Shown: positions 31,049 to 40,553, numbered from the stretch's first letter. The stretch is DNA of 40,626 bases from an uncultured Mycoplasmatota bacterium (GCA_948466395.1 CAOKAG010000009.1:1-40626); one strand, 5' to 3'. Numbers and translations: made by a program. Notes: a model not told the origin generated them from the letters alone.

Positions 31049-31857
31049 AAAAAGAAAGTCTAACTTTAAGGTTTTTGTATAGCTCATTTATTGGGAGAGT
31101 TCTATTAAAAATAATAACTCTTCCAATTTTTTCTAAGTTCATTGGCTTTTTTTTATCTACAAGATTCTCTAAGCTGTTTATAAAACGATTTGTGTTAAAA
31201 AACAAGATTCTATTAGAAGAATATGAGGAAGTGAATTTTGAAAGTTTTAATGCTTTTTTTACAAGACAAATAAAAAAAGAGAAAAGAAAAATTTCTCAGA
31301 ATGTAGACAATTTTATTGCACCATGTGATGGTTTTTTAAAGGTTTATGAAATAAAAAAAGGATTGATTTTTCCCGTTAAGCAAAGTTATTACAGTGTCTC
31401 CTCTTTACTTCAAAATGAGGTTTTAGCAAAAAATTATCAAGAAGGGTATTGTTTGGTGTTTCGTTTATGTGTTAATCATTATCATCGCTATTGTTATTTA
31501 GATGAAGGTTATCATAAATCTCCAATTTTTATAAAGGGGCGTCTTCATACAGTAAGACCTATAGCTTTAGAAAATGTGGCTGTTTTTTCAGAAAATTCTC
31601 GTGAATATACCCTTTTAGAAACCAAACATTTTGGAGAAATTATCCAAATGGAAGTTGGAGCTTTGTGTGTGGGTAAAATTAAAAATTATCATAAAGAGTA
31701 TCATTTTAAAAAAGGCGAAGAAAAAGGGATGTTTTTGTTTGGAGGAAGTACTATTATTGTACTTGTAAAAAAAGATCAAGTAAAAATTTTAAATAAATTT
31801 TTAGAGGATAAAGAAATTCTTGTTAAAATGGGTGAAAAAATAGGAGAAAAAAGATAA
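31045..31857 (+). CDS. psd: phosphatidylserine decarboxylase
   Basis: This 270-residue decarboxylase has the pyruvoyl-forming motif GGST at 233-236 (usual LGST), with Ser235 as the self-cleavage residue. It also has FNAFFTRQIK, APCDGFLKVY and RLCVNHYHRYCYLDEG, which are typical of Psd. It converts phosphatidylserine to phosphatidylethanolamine at the membrane. It overlaps pssA by four bases, so the two are coupled. Confidence 0.93.
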   Translation: MKKESLTLRFLYSSFIGRVLLKIITLPIFSKFIGFFLSTRFSKLFIKRFVLKNKILLEEYEEVNFESFNAFFTRQIKKEKRKISQNVDNFIAPCDGFLKVYEIKKGLIFPVKQSYYSVSSLLQNEVLAKNYQEGYCLVFRLCVNHYHRYCYLDEGYHKSPIFIKGRLHTVRPIALENVAVFSENSREYTLLETKHFGEIIQMEVGALCVGKIKNYHKEYHFKKGEEKGMFLFGGSTIIVLVKKDQVKILNKFLEDKEILVKMGEKIGEKR

Positions 31858-31863
31858 ATTTTA

Positions 31864-31872
31864 TGTTATAAT
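31864..31872 (+). promoter_or_regulatory. extended -10 promoter of the ABC exporter
   Basis: TGTTATAAT with TATAAT at 31867-31872, 22 bases before the ATG; no clear -35. Confidence 0.55.
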
Positions 31873-31893
31873 TTTATTTTTAGTGAGGTAGTT

Positions 31894-33627
31894 ATGAAAA
31901 ATAGAGAGAATTTGAAAATTTTTTGGCATTATATTCGTGAAGATAAATTAAAATTGTTTTTATATATTTTCTTAGTTGCACTTTCTTATTTTCCTTCTTT
32001 AATCTCCGTTTATTTTTGGGGAATTGCTATTGAAGCTTTAACTGTTTTAAATTTTAATCGTTTTTTCTTTTTGTTAGTGCTCTATGAGAGCATTCATATT
32101 CTTGCTTATTCTTTTTTACAAATTCCAAGAGATGCCTTGTATACGTATTTAGAAATTAAATTTACAAAAAATGTAAGTAAAGATTTGTATCAAAAGATTG
32201 ATAAGCTACCAGCTATCGCTTTTGAAGAAATTGCTGTGGGTGAATTTATTAATCGTTTGTATACGGATCCTGATCGTATTATGGAACTTTTAAGTAAAAT
32301 GATTCGTTTGTTATGTAAGTCTGTAGTGGTTTTAATTGTTTTATTTATGGCTTTTAAAATTTCAATTGTACTGGGTTTAGAAGTGCTGCTTCTTGCGGTT
32401 TTTATGGGATTTATTTCAAAAAAGTTTTTTCCTAAAATTAAAAAAAGTCATGAGGAAATAAAGAAAGAAAGTGATGAATACGTTAAAGTAGCTACAGAAA
32501 ATATATCTGGAATAAGAGAAATTAAATCTTTAGGCATTAAGAGAAATATTGAAAAAAATGTTTATGGCATTTTGGATAAGCTCTATACTCATACTAATAA
32601 AGTAAGAACCTATGAAAGATGGTATTATGGCCTTAATAATTTAGCTTATTTTATTATTCAGTTTATTATTTTATATACTGCGGGAAAATTTTTTGTAGAG
32701 GGTGTAATTACCCTAAGTGTATTCATGATGCTTGAAAGCTATATTTGGCGTATTGATGAAGTCGTTGAAAGTATTAGCGATTTTGGTGTGAATTATAATA
32801 AAGTAATGGTCAGTTTAAAAAGAATTGGAGAAATTTTAAATAATAAGCTTTATCAAGATGAAGTTTTTGGAAGGGTTTCTTTAGATTCTATTCAAGGAAA
32901 GATTGAATTTAAAGAGGTTAAATTTAAATATAAAGAAGATGAAGATTATACTTTAAAGGGACTTAATTTAACTTTGGAACCTTATAAGAAAAATGCTATT
33001 ATTGGTCGAAGTGGAAATGGAAAAAGTACAATTTTTAATTTATTATTACGTTATTTTGATACAAGTGAAGGAAGTATTTTAATAGATGGTGTTGATATAA
33101 AAGATTTAACAGAAGAGAGTTTAAGAAAACATATTTCTGTTATTCGTCAATCTCCTTTTCTATTTAATTTAAGTATTTTTGATAATTTTAAATTGGTTAA
33201 TGAAACGGTAACTTTAGAGATGGTTCGAGAAGTTTGTAAAAAAGCCTATATTGATGAATATATTATGAGTTTGCCGAATGGCTATGATACCATTATAGGT
33301 GAAGGCGGAATTAATTTATCTGGAGGACAAAAACAAAGAATTAGTATTGCTCGTACGTTACTTTTAGATACAAAAATTATTTTATTTGATGAGGCGACAA
33401 GTGCTCTTGATAATGAGTCTCAAGAATATATTAAAAAGACAATTGATGACCTAGTTAAGGATCATACTGTAATTATTGTTGCTCATCGTTTGTCAACCAT
33501 TATTGATGCTGATGTGATTTGTGTGATCAACGAAGGAACATTAAATGGCATGGGAACTCATAAAAAATTGTTACAAAGTAATGAAGTTTATAAAAGCTTA
33601 TATCAAAATTCAGGCGAAGGTAATTAA
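31894..33627 (+). CDS. ABC-type exporter, permease-ATPase half-transporter
   Basis: This 577-residue protein has an N-terminal six-helix membrane domain (about 1-320) and a C-terminal ATPase. Walker A is GRSGNGKST (371-379), the Q-loop lies in VIRQSPFLF, the signature is LSGGQ (475-479), Walker B is IILFDEAT (Asp499, Glu500), and the H-loop is VAHRLST. It is a MsbA/LmrA-like half-transporter and would work as a homodimer unless a partner lies elsewhere. The substrate cannot be told. Confidence 0.93.
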   Translation: MKNRENLKIFWHYIREDKLKLFLYIFLVALSYFPSLISVYFWGIAIEALTVLNFNRFFFLLVLYESIHILAYSFLQIPRDALYTYLEIKFTKNVSKDLYQKIDKLPAIAFEEIAVGEFINRLYTDPDRIMELLSKMIRLLCKSVVVLIVLFMAFKISIVLGLEVLLLAVFMGFISKKFFPKIKKSHEEIKKESDEYVKVATENISGIREIKSLGIKRNIEKNVYGILDKLYTHTNKVRTYERWYYGLNNLAYFIIQFIILYTAGKFFVEGVITLSVFMMLESYIWRIDEVVESISDFGVNYNKVMVSLKRIGEILNNKLYQDEVFGRVSLDSIQGKIEFKEVKFKYKEDEDYTLKGLNLTLEPYKKNAIIGRSGNGKSTIFNLLLRYFDTSEGSILIDGVDIKDLTEESLRKHISVIRQSPFLFNLSIFDNFKLVNETVTLEMVREVCKKAYIDEYIMSLPNGYDTIIGEGGINLSGGQKQRISIARTLLLDTKIILFDEATSALDNESQEYIKKTIDDLVKDHTVIIVAHRLSTIIDADVICVINEGTLNGMGTHKKLLQSNEVYKSLYQNSGEGN

Positions 33628-33636
33628 ATGTCTAGT

Positions 33637-33663
33637 AAAAAGAAATATTATTTCTTTTTTTCT
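33637..33663 (+). terminator. terminator after the ABC exporter
   Basis: AAAAAGAAAT (33637-33646) pairs with ATTTCTTTTT (33650-33659) over a three-base loop, with T continuing after it. Confidence 0.82.
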
Positions 33664-33700
33664 TTTGTTATGTTAAACTGAGTTTAATCGTGGTGATTTT

Positions 33701-33958
33701 ATGTGGGTTTATATTCTTATAGGCATCGTTTCTTTTTTGATTTTTTATTTTCTTTTTTTAATTAACCTTTTTATTAAATGGAATAATAAGGTAAAAGAAG
33801 CTTTTTCAACAATGGATGTGTATTTTAAGAAAAGATGGGATCTTATTCCTAATTTAGTAGAAGTGATTCAAGTAGTTCTTCTTCCTCCTCTTCTTCTAGA
33901 AGTTCAGGAGGAGGATCTGGTGTGGGTGGCGGTTCTTCTTGGTAATGGTTGTTTTTAA
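33701..33958 (+). pseudogene. lemA: lemA 5' remnant fused to a DUF2207/TPM-type 3' end
   Basis: Residues 1-56 match the start of LemA: one membrane helix, then NNKVKEAFSTMDVYFKKRWDLIPNLVEVI. Just after this the sequence changes. In another frame, 33871-33945 encodes nine Ser, then RSSGGGSGVGGGSSW and a stop, which is the typical C-terminus of the DUF2207/TPM-type protein usually encoded next to lemA. A deletion has fused the two genes out of frame. The remaining frame ends in random-looking sequence. The product is probably non-functional. Confidence 0.8.
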
Positions 33959-33975
33959 AGGTATGTAAGGAGTAG

Positions 33976-35424
33976 ATGAATATGAAAAAAATAAAATATA
34001 TAGTATTAGTTACTATGATGATTGTAATAAGTGGTTGTGTTCGTTACGATAGCACTATGGATTTTAAAATAAATAAATCCATGAATCTTAGTATGATTAT
34101 GGCCTTTGATAAAACGATGATAAGCATGATGGGGAGTGAAGATCCTTTTGAAGAATTAGATAAAAGTGAAGCTGAAAAATATGGTTTTAAAGTAAGTTCT
34201 TTCGAAGAAAGTAATATGAAAGGAATTAAATTAGAAAAGAAAATAAAAAATATTGATCAAGTCAGTATAGGAGAAGAAAATATTTTTGATTTATCGAATT
34301 TAACTCAAAAAGATGAGAATTTTATTTTTCAGATTAAAAAAGGTTTTTTTAAAAATACTTATATTGCCAAAATTAAATTTGAAACGAATGGTATGATGAA
34401 TGAACTTCCTAATAATGATAGTTCTTTAAATGATTCAAGTTTTGATTTGGAGAATTCTCCTTTTGAAAATTTGGATTATGAAAGTATGATGGCGTCTATG
34501 GATTTAAAATTTAATGTTCATTTGCCTTTTGGGGCAATTAGCAATAATGCAACGAATGCATCGAATCACAATAAAGATTTGGTTTGGGATTTAACTCAAT
34601 TAAAGAATCAATATATTGAATTTGAATTTTCTTTATATAATTGGATTCCGCTTTTAGTTCTTGTGTTCGTTCTAATATTCTTTATTATGATGATGATTTT
34701 TATTATAAAAAAAAGTAATAAAAATAAAGAAAATAAGAAGAATAAGAATTTAGAGCCTCTTCCAGGGTTAGAGGTGGCACCTATTCCCATTCCTGAAAAT
34801 AATAATCAAGTGGTTAGTGAAAATCGTGTCATTCAACCATCAGTGAATGGTTCTATACAACCTAGTATTTTGGTTCAACCCAATGAAAATAATGTTATAA
34901 GTCGTACAACATCTAATACTATAGGCACTATTACCTCTCCATTAAATCCTAGTTTAGACGTTCAACCTTCTTTTCAACCCTCTACTTCTATTCAAAAAGA
35001 AGAGAGTGTCAACGTCCCTACAATCGAGACGATTTCTGGTTCCTCTAATCAAGACGTAAGTAATTTGAATGATGGGAATCATCAAGCTTTTTCCGATAAG
35101 AATGGTACACAAGTAAATGGTTTATATCAAGATATTGTTGGTTCGGAAAAAGTTCAGGATGTGCTAACTGTCAATCAGTCAATGAATAATAGTGAAAATG
35201 TTTCTGTCCCAAATTTAGAACAAAGTGATCAACCTCGCTTTGGTCCAACCCCTTTCAATTCAAATGAAATAAATTCAACGGCGTCAACGACAATTGAACA
35301 AAATTCAGATCTTGTAAATGGTCAGATTATGCAAGATTTAAAAGTAGAGGATGTCTTTAATGTGACACAAATTCAAGAAAATGAAAATGGACAAATTAAA
35401 AATCCAAATGATCATGGTATTTAA
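33976..35424 (+). CDS. LppM-like lipoprotein with cytoplasmic Asn/Gln-rich tail
   Basis: This 482-residue protein has a lipobox (VISGC, Cys21) and an outer domain (to about 210) with the pattern of LppM-type domains (VRYDSTMDFKINKSMNLSMIM). One membrane segment follows (about 217-243), then KKSNKNKENKKNKN and a long disordered tail rich in Asn, Gln, Ser and Pro. Lipid anchoring plus a second membrane segment is an unusual combination. AAGGAG lies upstream. It is next to the lemA remnant. Function is unknown. Confidence 0.75.
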   Translation: MNMKKIKYIVLVTMMIVISGCVRYDSTMDFKINKSMNLSMIMAFDKTMISMMGSEDPFEELDKSEAEKYGFKVSSFEESNMKGIKLEKKIKNIDQVSIGEENIFDLSNLTQKDENFIFQIKKGFFKNTYIAKIKFETNGMMNELPNNDSSLNDSSFDLENSPFENLDYESMMASMDLKFNVHLPFGAISNNATNASNHNKDLVWDLTQLKNQYIEFEFSLYNWIPLLVLVFVLIFFIMMMIFIIKKSNKNKENKKNKNLEPLPGLEVAPIPIPENNNQVVSENRVIQPSVNGSIQPSILVQPNENNVISRTTSNTIGTITSPLNPSLDVQPSFQPSTSIQKEESVNVPTIETISGSSNQDVSNLNDGNHQAFSDKNGTQVNGLYQDIVGSEKVQDVLTVNQSMNNSENVSVPNLEQSDQPRFGPTPFNSNEINSTASTTIEQNSDLVNGQIMQDLKVEDVFNVTQIQENENGQIKNPNDHGI

Positions 35425-35440
35425 CATTTGTCTTTTTTTA

Positions 35441-35469
35441 TTGCATTTATGAAAAGATGCTTATATAAT
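35441..35469 (+). promoter_or_regulatory. sigma-A promoter of the C39-like gene
   Basis: TTGCAT (35441-35446), a 17-bp spacer, and TATAAT (35464-35469). The ATG is at 35489. Confidence 0.8.
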
Positions 35470-35488
35470 ATTTTTCAATGAGGTTGTT

Positions 35489-36298
35489 ATGAAAAGAAGT
35501 AGTATCGTGGTTTATGTAGCGGTGTTTTTATTGATTTTTTCTAATATAGGCTGGTTTTTATTTTATAAAAGAGAGCAAAATAAACTTAAAAATATGGTGG
35601 TTCCTAGTTTAATGAATGATTATTACACAAAGCAATTGATATTAACGAATTATGCAAAAAGTATTGAAGAAACAAAAGAAAATGTAATAGGATTAAGAGG
35701 GTTGTTTGATGTTCCATTAGTGTCTCAGAATCCAGAGTATCCTAATGGCTGTGAAGCCGCTTCTGCGGTCATGTTGCTTAACTATTATGGAATCGATCTT
35801 TCATTAAAAACGTTTATTGAGGATTATTTACCTAAAAAAAATATTTATGAAGTTAATGGCGTTCGTTATGGACCTGATCCATCATTGTATTATGCTGGTG
35901 ATCCCTCTAGTGCCAATCGTGGATGGGGCTGTTTTAATACGGTAATAAAAGAAGCGCTTTCTCAAGTTTTAACGGATTACCATGTTGAGGATAAAACAGT
36001 TATTTTACAAACAAAGAAGTTATCTTTATCGGAATTAACCAAAGATCGACCGGTGATGATTTGGACAACTATTGATTATGAAATTGCTAATTATGTTTAT
36101 ACTTGGGTGGATCAAGACTCGCTGAATTTTAGTTATACGTATCCTATGAATAGCCATGTTGTTGTTATAACTGGATACGATGATGATTATTATTATATTA
36201 ATGATCCTTTAAAAAATGAGAAAAATATTCAAATAGAAAAGACTATTTTGGAAAAAAGTTTTGATTCTTTAGGACGTCAATTTATTTATTTTGATTAA
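35489..36298 (+). CDS. C39-like cysteine peptidase, membrane-anchored
   Basis: This 269-residue protein has an N-terminal membrane anchor (VVYVAVFLLIFSNIGWFLF) and a Peptidase_C39_2 domain: DVPLVSQNPEYPNGCEAAS with Cys88, SHVVVITGYDDDYYYINDP with His223 and Asp239. Such proteins are extracellular and often act on peptides or the cell wall. The substrate is unknown. It has its own consensus promoter. Confidence 0.87.
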   Translation: MKRSSIVVYVAVFLLIFSNIGWFLFYKREQNKLKNMVVPSLMNDYYTKQLILTNYAKSIEETKENVIGLRGLFDVPLVSQNPEYPNGCEAASAVMLLNYYGIDLSLKTFIEDYLPKKNIYEVNGVRYGPDPSLYYAGDPSSANRGWGCFNTVIKEALSQVLTDYHVEDKTVILQTKKLSLSELTKDRPVMIWTTIDYEIANYVYTWVDQDSLNFSYTYPMNSHVVVITGYDDDYYYINDPLKNEKNIQIEKTILEKSFDSLGRQFIYFD

Positions 36299-36356
36299 AT
36301 TTTTTTGTATATAAAGCCAAAAAAAGTAAAAAATATAAATAAGTGAGTGGTTTAAT

Positions 36357-37028
36357 ATGAATTTAGATAAGGGAAAAATATTTGCTCGTGGAATTCATTT
36401 TTATAAAGTATTTATTTTTTTTATTTTGGGGAGTGTTTTAGGCAGTTTTTATGAAGAAATTTTATTTTTTATTCAAACGAAAGAATGGACGGTTCGTCAT
36501 GATTTAATTTATGGGCCATTTAGTACCTTGTATGGGTTTGGTACGGCTTTATTTTTAATTTTATTAGGACCTAAAAATGAGCAAAGAGGATTTTTAAAAA
36601 CCTTTTTAATTGCTTCTTTTATAGGTGGTTTTACGGAATATCTTACAGGTTTTTTCTGTGAATTTTTTTTGAACATTAAATTTTGGGATTATAGCCAAGA
36701 TTTTTTGAATATAGGTGGGAAAACCACTCTTCCTTATGCTCTTATTTGGGGCTTGTTTGCTACTTTGTTTCTTAAATTTCTTTATCCTAAACTTTCTGAT
36801 TTAATTGAAAAAATTCCTGTATTAATAGGAAAGATTATTTGTTCTATTACTTTTATTTTAATGCTTTTAAATCTTTTTATTTCGTATACTGCTTTTTTTA
36901 GAATGATTGAAAGAAATAAAGGACATAAACCTATGACGTTTATAGGCTCGTTTTACGATAAAGTTTATAATGATGAATTTATGTATCAGGAATTTCCAAT
37001 ATTAAAAGGTAAAATAAACCACCATTGA
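36357..37028 (+). CDS. CmpB-like membrane protein (putative ABC transporter type IV)
   Basis: This 223-residue polytopic protein has the ABC_trans_CmpB pattern: GSVLGSFYEEILF, RHDLIYGPFSTLYGFG, GGFTEYLTGFFCEFFL, FWDYSQDFLNIGGK. The family is annotated as putative ABC-transporter permease, with little experimental support. Five to six membrane segments are likely. Its stop lies inside the terminator hairpin. Confidence 0.85.
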   Translation: MNLDKGKIFARGIHFYKVFIFFILGSVLGSFYEEILFFIQTKEWTVRHDLIYGPFSTLYGFGTALFLILLGPKNEQRGFLKTFLIASFIGGFTEYLTGFFCEFFLNIKFWDYSQDFLNIGGKTTLPYALIWGLFATLFLKFLYPKLSDLIEKIPVLIGKIICSITFILMLLNLFISYTAFFRMIERNKGHKPMTFIGSFYDKVYNDEFMYQEFPILKGKINHH

Positions 37029-37041
37029 TGGTTTTTTTTTA
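37017..37041 (+). terminator. terminator after the CmpB-like gene
   Basis: AACCA (37017-37021) pairs with TGGTT (37029-37033), followed by eight or more T. The stop codon is inside the loop. Confidence 0.78.
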
Positions 37042-37114
37042 TAAAAAATGACTCTTAAAAAAAGGAATTTACCATTTTAGAGGGTATATATACTTTTAGG
37101 AGAGTGATTTTATA

Positions 37115-39166
37115 ATGTATCGTTTTAAAAAAAATTTAGTTTTTTTGATTGTAGCTATTTTGTTAATCGGTAGTAAACGGGTCGAGGCTCAAACGGTTTT
37201 TGATCAATTTAAGGAAACGTTTATAGGAAAGTATAGTTTTGTAGATACTAAGGGGAAATGGGGGAATTTTGAATATTTTCAAAGAAAGAGCGATGGACAA
37301 ATTGCTTATTGTATAGAACCAGGTCTTCCAAAGTCTAATGAGTCTTATATGGGAAAATCTGATTTGAAACTCAATGAGCTTGCAGAATTTGTTCATTTAA
37401 CAGAAGAGCAACTTTATCAAGTTTCTTTAATTGCCTATTTTGGTTATGGGTATCAAGGAAATACTGGCAATGAATGGATTGTTGCTACACAAGCTTTAAT
37501 ATGGAAAGCATTGGGAAGAGATTTTCATTTTACTAGTCGTATTGATGCCACTCATCCTAGTCAATATATTATTGATACTCCTGAAGAAATCCAAAATAAA
37601 ATGAATGCTATTGAGGAAAAAATTGCGTGGTATTTGAGAAAGCCAGATTTTAATCAAAAGCTTCAAATCGCTTATAAAACGACGTATCAATATCAAAGTG
37701 AGTTCTTAGAGAATTTTCACCTAAAAGACACTTATAACGCTACGGCTAATTTTTCTAAGAATCATGAACTAGAGATTAGACCTAATTCGCTTGATGGAGG
37801 AAGGGTTGTGCTTCAAAAAGAAACAAAAGATTGGTTGCATTATTTTGTTGTCTATGCTAGTGATTTAGGTCAAAATATGTTTGTTCCAGGGAATCTTCCT
37901 CCTTTAGAAGTGTCTTTGGATTTTGAAGTTGTTCGCAATGTGATTCATTTAAAAAAATACGACGCCATAAGTCGTAAATGTGATGCACAATTAAATACTT
38001 CTTTAATGGGAAGTGTTTATGGATTGTATACTTATAATGGAACGCATATTCAAGATTTAGTTATTGATGTTCATTGCAGTGCTCATTTTTATGATTTGCC
38101 AAATGGAAAATATTATATTCAAGAAATTCAACCAGGACTTAATTATGCTTTAGATCCTAATCAGTATTATTTTGAATTTAAAGAAGGGCAATTTGAACAG
38201 GAAGTTATTTCTTATGAAGATATTCCCAAAGGACAAATACGTTTAAAGAAAATGGATAGTAAAAATAAATCTTGTTTGGCTCAAGGAAGCGCTACGCTTG
38301 AAGGAGCCATTTATGGTATTTATCAAAAAGATGGGCGTTTAGTTGAAGAACTCAAGGTTAAAAACTGTGAGGCTTTATCAAAAAAAGATTTACCCATTGG
38401 GGAGTATTATGTAAAAGAAATTAAAGCGCCACAAGGCTATATGAAGGATCCTAAACAGTATTCTTTTAAAATTACAGCTTTAAATGTCGATACTATTATT
38501 ACTATTTCAGTTTTAGAAAAAGTTTACGAAACCGAGTTGATTTTAAATAAATATTATTTAAAAAATAATCTTGCTTTTCAAGAAGAGGGGGCAGAATTTG
38601 AAATTTTTTTAGATAATCGTAGAATAAAGACGATTAAAACGAATGCGTTTGGCCAAGCTTCTATCGTTTTACCTTATGGTCATTATGTAATAAAACAAGT
38701 TAAGACATTAGAAGGGTATCATTTAGTGGCGTCTTTTTCTTTTCAAGTAAATGAAGATTCTCAAGAAAAGGAATCGATTACTTTATACAATAAGCCTTTT
38801 AAAGGGAGGGTCGAGTTGTTAAAATTGGATTATGTAACGGATGCTCCACTTTCACAAGCTAAATTTAAAATTTGTAAAGAAATGGGTGAATGTTTTGATG
38901 AATTAGAAACCGATAAAAATGGGCTAATCAATATCAATGATTTAGAATATGGCACGTATTATTTTCAAGAAATTAAAGCTCCAAAAGGGTATGCATTAAA
39001 TCAGAATAAAATTTATTTTAACATTTCTAAGGATGAAGATTTAGTTTTATTAAAGGCTTATAATGAACAAGAAGTTAACGTGCCAAATACTTTGAAAGAA
39101 GAGAATCGTCCCTTTCTTTTGTTTCTTTTAGTGGTGGGGGTGATTTTGTATAAAAAGAAATTTTAG
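37115..39166 (+). CDS. surface protein with thioester domain and Cna-B repeats
   Basis: This 683-residue protein has a signal peptide (to about residue 25) and an N-terminal thioester domain, with Cys66 (YCIEPG) and Gln126 (ATQALIW) expected to form the internal thioester bond used for host attachment. About four Cna-B/SpaA-like domains follow (units such as IRLKKMDS... and YYVKEIKAPQGY). The C-terminus is VPNT-LKEENRP, a membrane segment and KKKF. The sorting motif is VPNTL, not LPXTG. The next gene is a sortase. Confidence 0.9.
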   Translation: MYRFKKNLVFLIVAILLIGSKRVEAQTVFDQFKETFIGKYSFVDTKGKWGNFEYFQRKSDGQIAYCIEPGLPKSNESYMGKSDLKLNELAEFVHLTEEQLYQVSLIAYFGYGYQGNTGNEWIVATQALIWKALGRDFHFTSRIDATHPSQYIIDTPEEIQNKMNAIEEKIAWYLRKPDFNQKLQIAYKTTYQYQSEFLENFHLKDTYNATANFSKNHELEIRPNSLDGGRVVLQKETKDWLHYFVVYASDLGQNMFVPGNLPPLEVSLDFEVVRNVIHLKKYDAISRKCDAQLNTSLMGSVYGLYTYNGTHIQDLVIDVHCSAHFYDLPNGKYYIQEIQPGLNYALDPNQYYFEFKEGQFEQEVISYEDIPKGQIRLKKMDSKNKSCLAQGSATLEGAIYGIYQKDGRLVEELKVKNCEALSKKDLPIGEYYVKEIKAPQGYMKDPKQYSFKITALNVDTIITISVLEKVYETELILNKYYLKNNLAFQEEGAEFEIFLDNRRIKTIKTNAFGQASIVLPYGHYVIKQVKTLEGYHLVASFSFQVNEDSQEKESITLYNKPFKGRVELLKLDYVTDAPLSQAKFKICKEMGECFDELETDKNGLININDLEYGTYYFQEIKAPKGYALNQNKIYFNISKDEDLVLLKAYNEQEVNVPNTLKEENRPFLLFLLVVGVILYKKKF

Positions 39167-39200
39167 ATTTCTCTTTTTTCTTTTTATCGTTTTTGGTTTA

Positions 39201-39674
39201 TTGTCTTTGCCTAAGGTTGAAAAAAATCGGAAAATTCATGCCTTAACACTAGAAAAAAATACGGATACGGTTTTAAAAGTTCCTTTTTTTATGATTTTGG
39301 AAATTGATAAAATAAATTTAAGAAGAGAAATTTATCCATTAGATTCTCCTTTAAATACGGTATCAAAAAATATTCAGTTAATTGAAGGCTCTGTTTTACC
39401 TGGTCAGCTTTATAGTAATGTTATTTTGGCTAGTCATAGTGGTAATAGCCATATATCTTATTTTAAAAATTTAGAAAAATTAGAAATAGGGGATACCGCT
39501 TTTCTTTATTATCAATCTAATTACTATACCTATAAATTAGTAACTTGTTATCAAGAAATTAAAGATGGCTCTATTGTTATTCATCGAAAGAAAAAAAGAA
39601 ATCATTTGATTTTGATCACTTGCGATAAGCAAAACAAGCAATTACAAAATGTCTATGTTTTTGAAAAATGTTGA
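39201..39674 (+). CDS. sortase
   Basis: This sortase has His79 in LASHSGNSHISYF and Cys141 in LILITCDKQNK (numbering from 39201), with the family pattern LEIGDTAFLYY. The expected Arg after the Cys is not evident; NKQLQNVYV is present instead. The open frame extends upstream to about 39144 and encodes a membrane anchor (RFLFFLFIVFGLLSL), but has no ATG, GTG or TTG before TTG 39201. A non-standard ATA start at 39150, just after GGGGGTGAT, would give the anchor. It overlaps the end of the surface protein gene. Confidence 0.85.
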   Translation: MSLPKVEKNRKIHALTLEKNTDTVLKVPFFMILEIDKINLRREIYPLDSPLNTVSKNIQLIEGSVLPGQLYSNVILASHSGNSHISYFKNLEKLEIGDTAFLYYQSNYYTYKLVTCYQEIKDGSIVIHRKKKRNHLILITCDKQNKQLQNVYVFEKC

Positions 39675-39722
39675 TTTCTTTTTCTAATTCATTTATTATT
39701 AAAAATAATAGGAGTGTATGTT

Positions 39723-40538
39723 ATGAAAAAAATAATTTGTTTCTTCTTTATTTCGTTATTTTTGGTTTTAAATGTTCAAGCCTTAGAAAGCGATAAAAAT
39801 GAAGAGTCTAGCTTAAATGAAATTGAAGTTCGTCAAGATAATGATGTAGATGAAAAAATTAGAAAGATTAATGAAAATTTGATTAATCAATATAAAAAAT
39901 ATTTAGATTCTATCAATACATTTAATTATACCCTTACGCAAGATCTTAATGGTGCAACTTTTAAATATGGAAAAGATACGATTATGACTTTTGAATGTTC
40001 TAATGAAGAACTTTCTATTGTGGCTTCTGATTCTTCTAAAAATTTAACGCTTTCTTATAAATATGATGGCACAGATTTAATATATGAGTATAAAATAAAT
40101 AGTATTCCAGGGATTGAATACTGGATTTTCGATATGATTATGAATAAATTATTATTGAATGCTGTTGCAGAGTATAAAATGATTTCGATAGAAAATATTC
40201 ATTTTTTTGAGCCAGAAAATACTAAATTTGGTGATTATGAAAAAAATGGCTTTGAATTTCTTTTTAAAACTTATGAAGAAACGACTAATACTGGTGAGTT
40301 AAAGGTGGTCACTTATCCAGTGTTCATTAAGATAAATATTGATCGATTTAATATTAACGACTTAGGTCAAGGTGAGGAAGAAAAAAATGAGGATGTAGAA
40401 AATAAAGAGGAAAAAGAAGAGATCGAAAATCCTCAAACAGGTCAATTTGTTTCTACCCTTCTTTTAACAATAGGTTTATTTCTTGTTTTAGCGATCGCTG
40501 TAGTTGTTAAAAGACGCAATGTCTTATTTAAAATATAG
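39723..40538 (+). CDS. secreted protein with NPQTG sorting signal
   Basis: This 271-residue protein has a signal peptide (FFFISLFLVLNVQALES), a soluble outer part without known domain, an acidic Glu/Lys-rich linker, and the C-terminal sorting signal NPQTG, hydrophobic helix and KRRN tail. NPQTG resembles sortase B-type motifs. AGGAG lies upstream of the ATG at 39723. It is anchored either by the adjacent sortase or by another one. Confidence 0.85.
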   Translation: MKKIICFFFISLFLVLNVQALESDKNEESSLNEIEVRQDNDVDEKIRKINENLINQYKKYLDSINTFNYTLTQDLNGATFKYGKDTIMTFECSNEELSIVASDSSKNLTLSYKYDGTDLIYEYKINSIPGIEYWIFDMIMNKLLLNAVAEYKMISIENIHFFEPENTKFGDYEKNGFEFLFKTYEETTNTGELKVVTYPVFIKINIDRFNINDLGQGEEEKNEDVENKEEKEEIENPQTGQFVSTLLLTIGLFLVLAIAVVVKRRNVLFKI

Positions 40539-40553
40539 TATTAAAAATATTAG

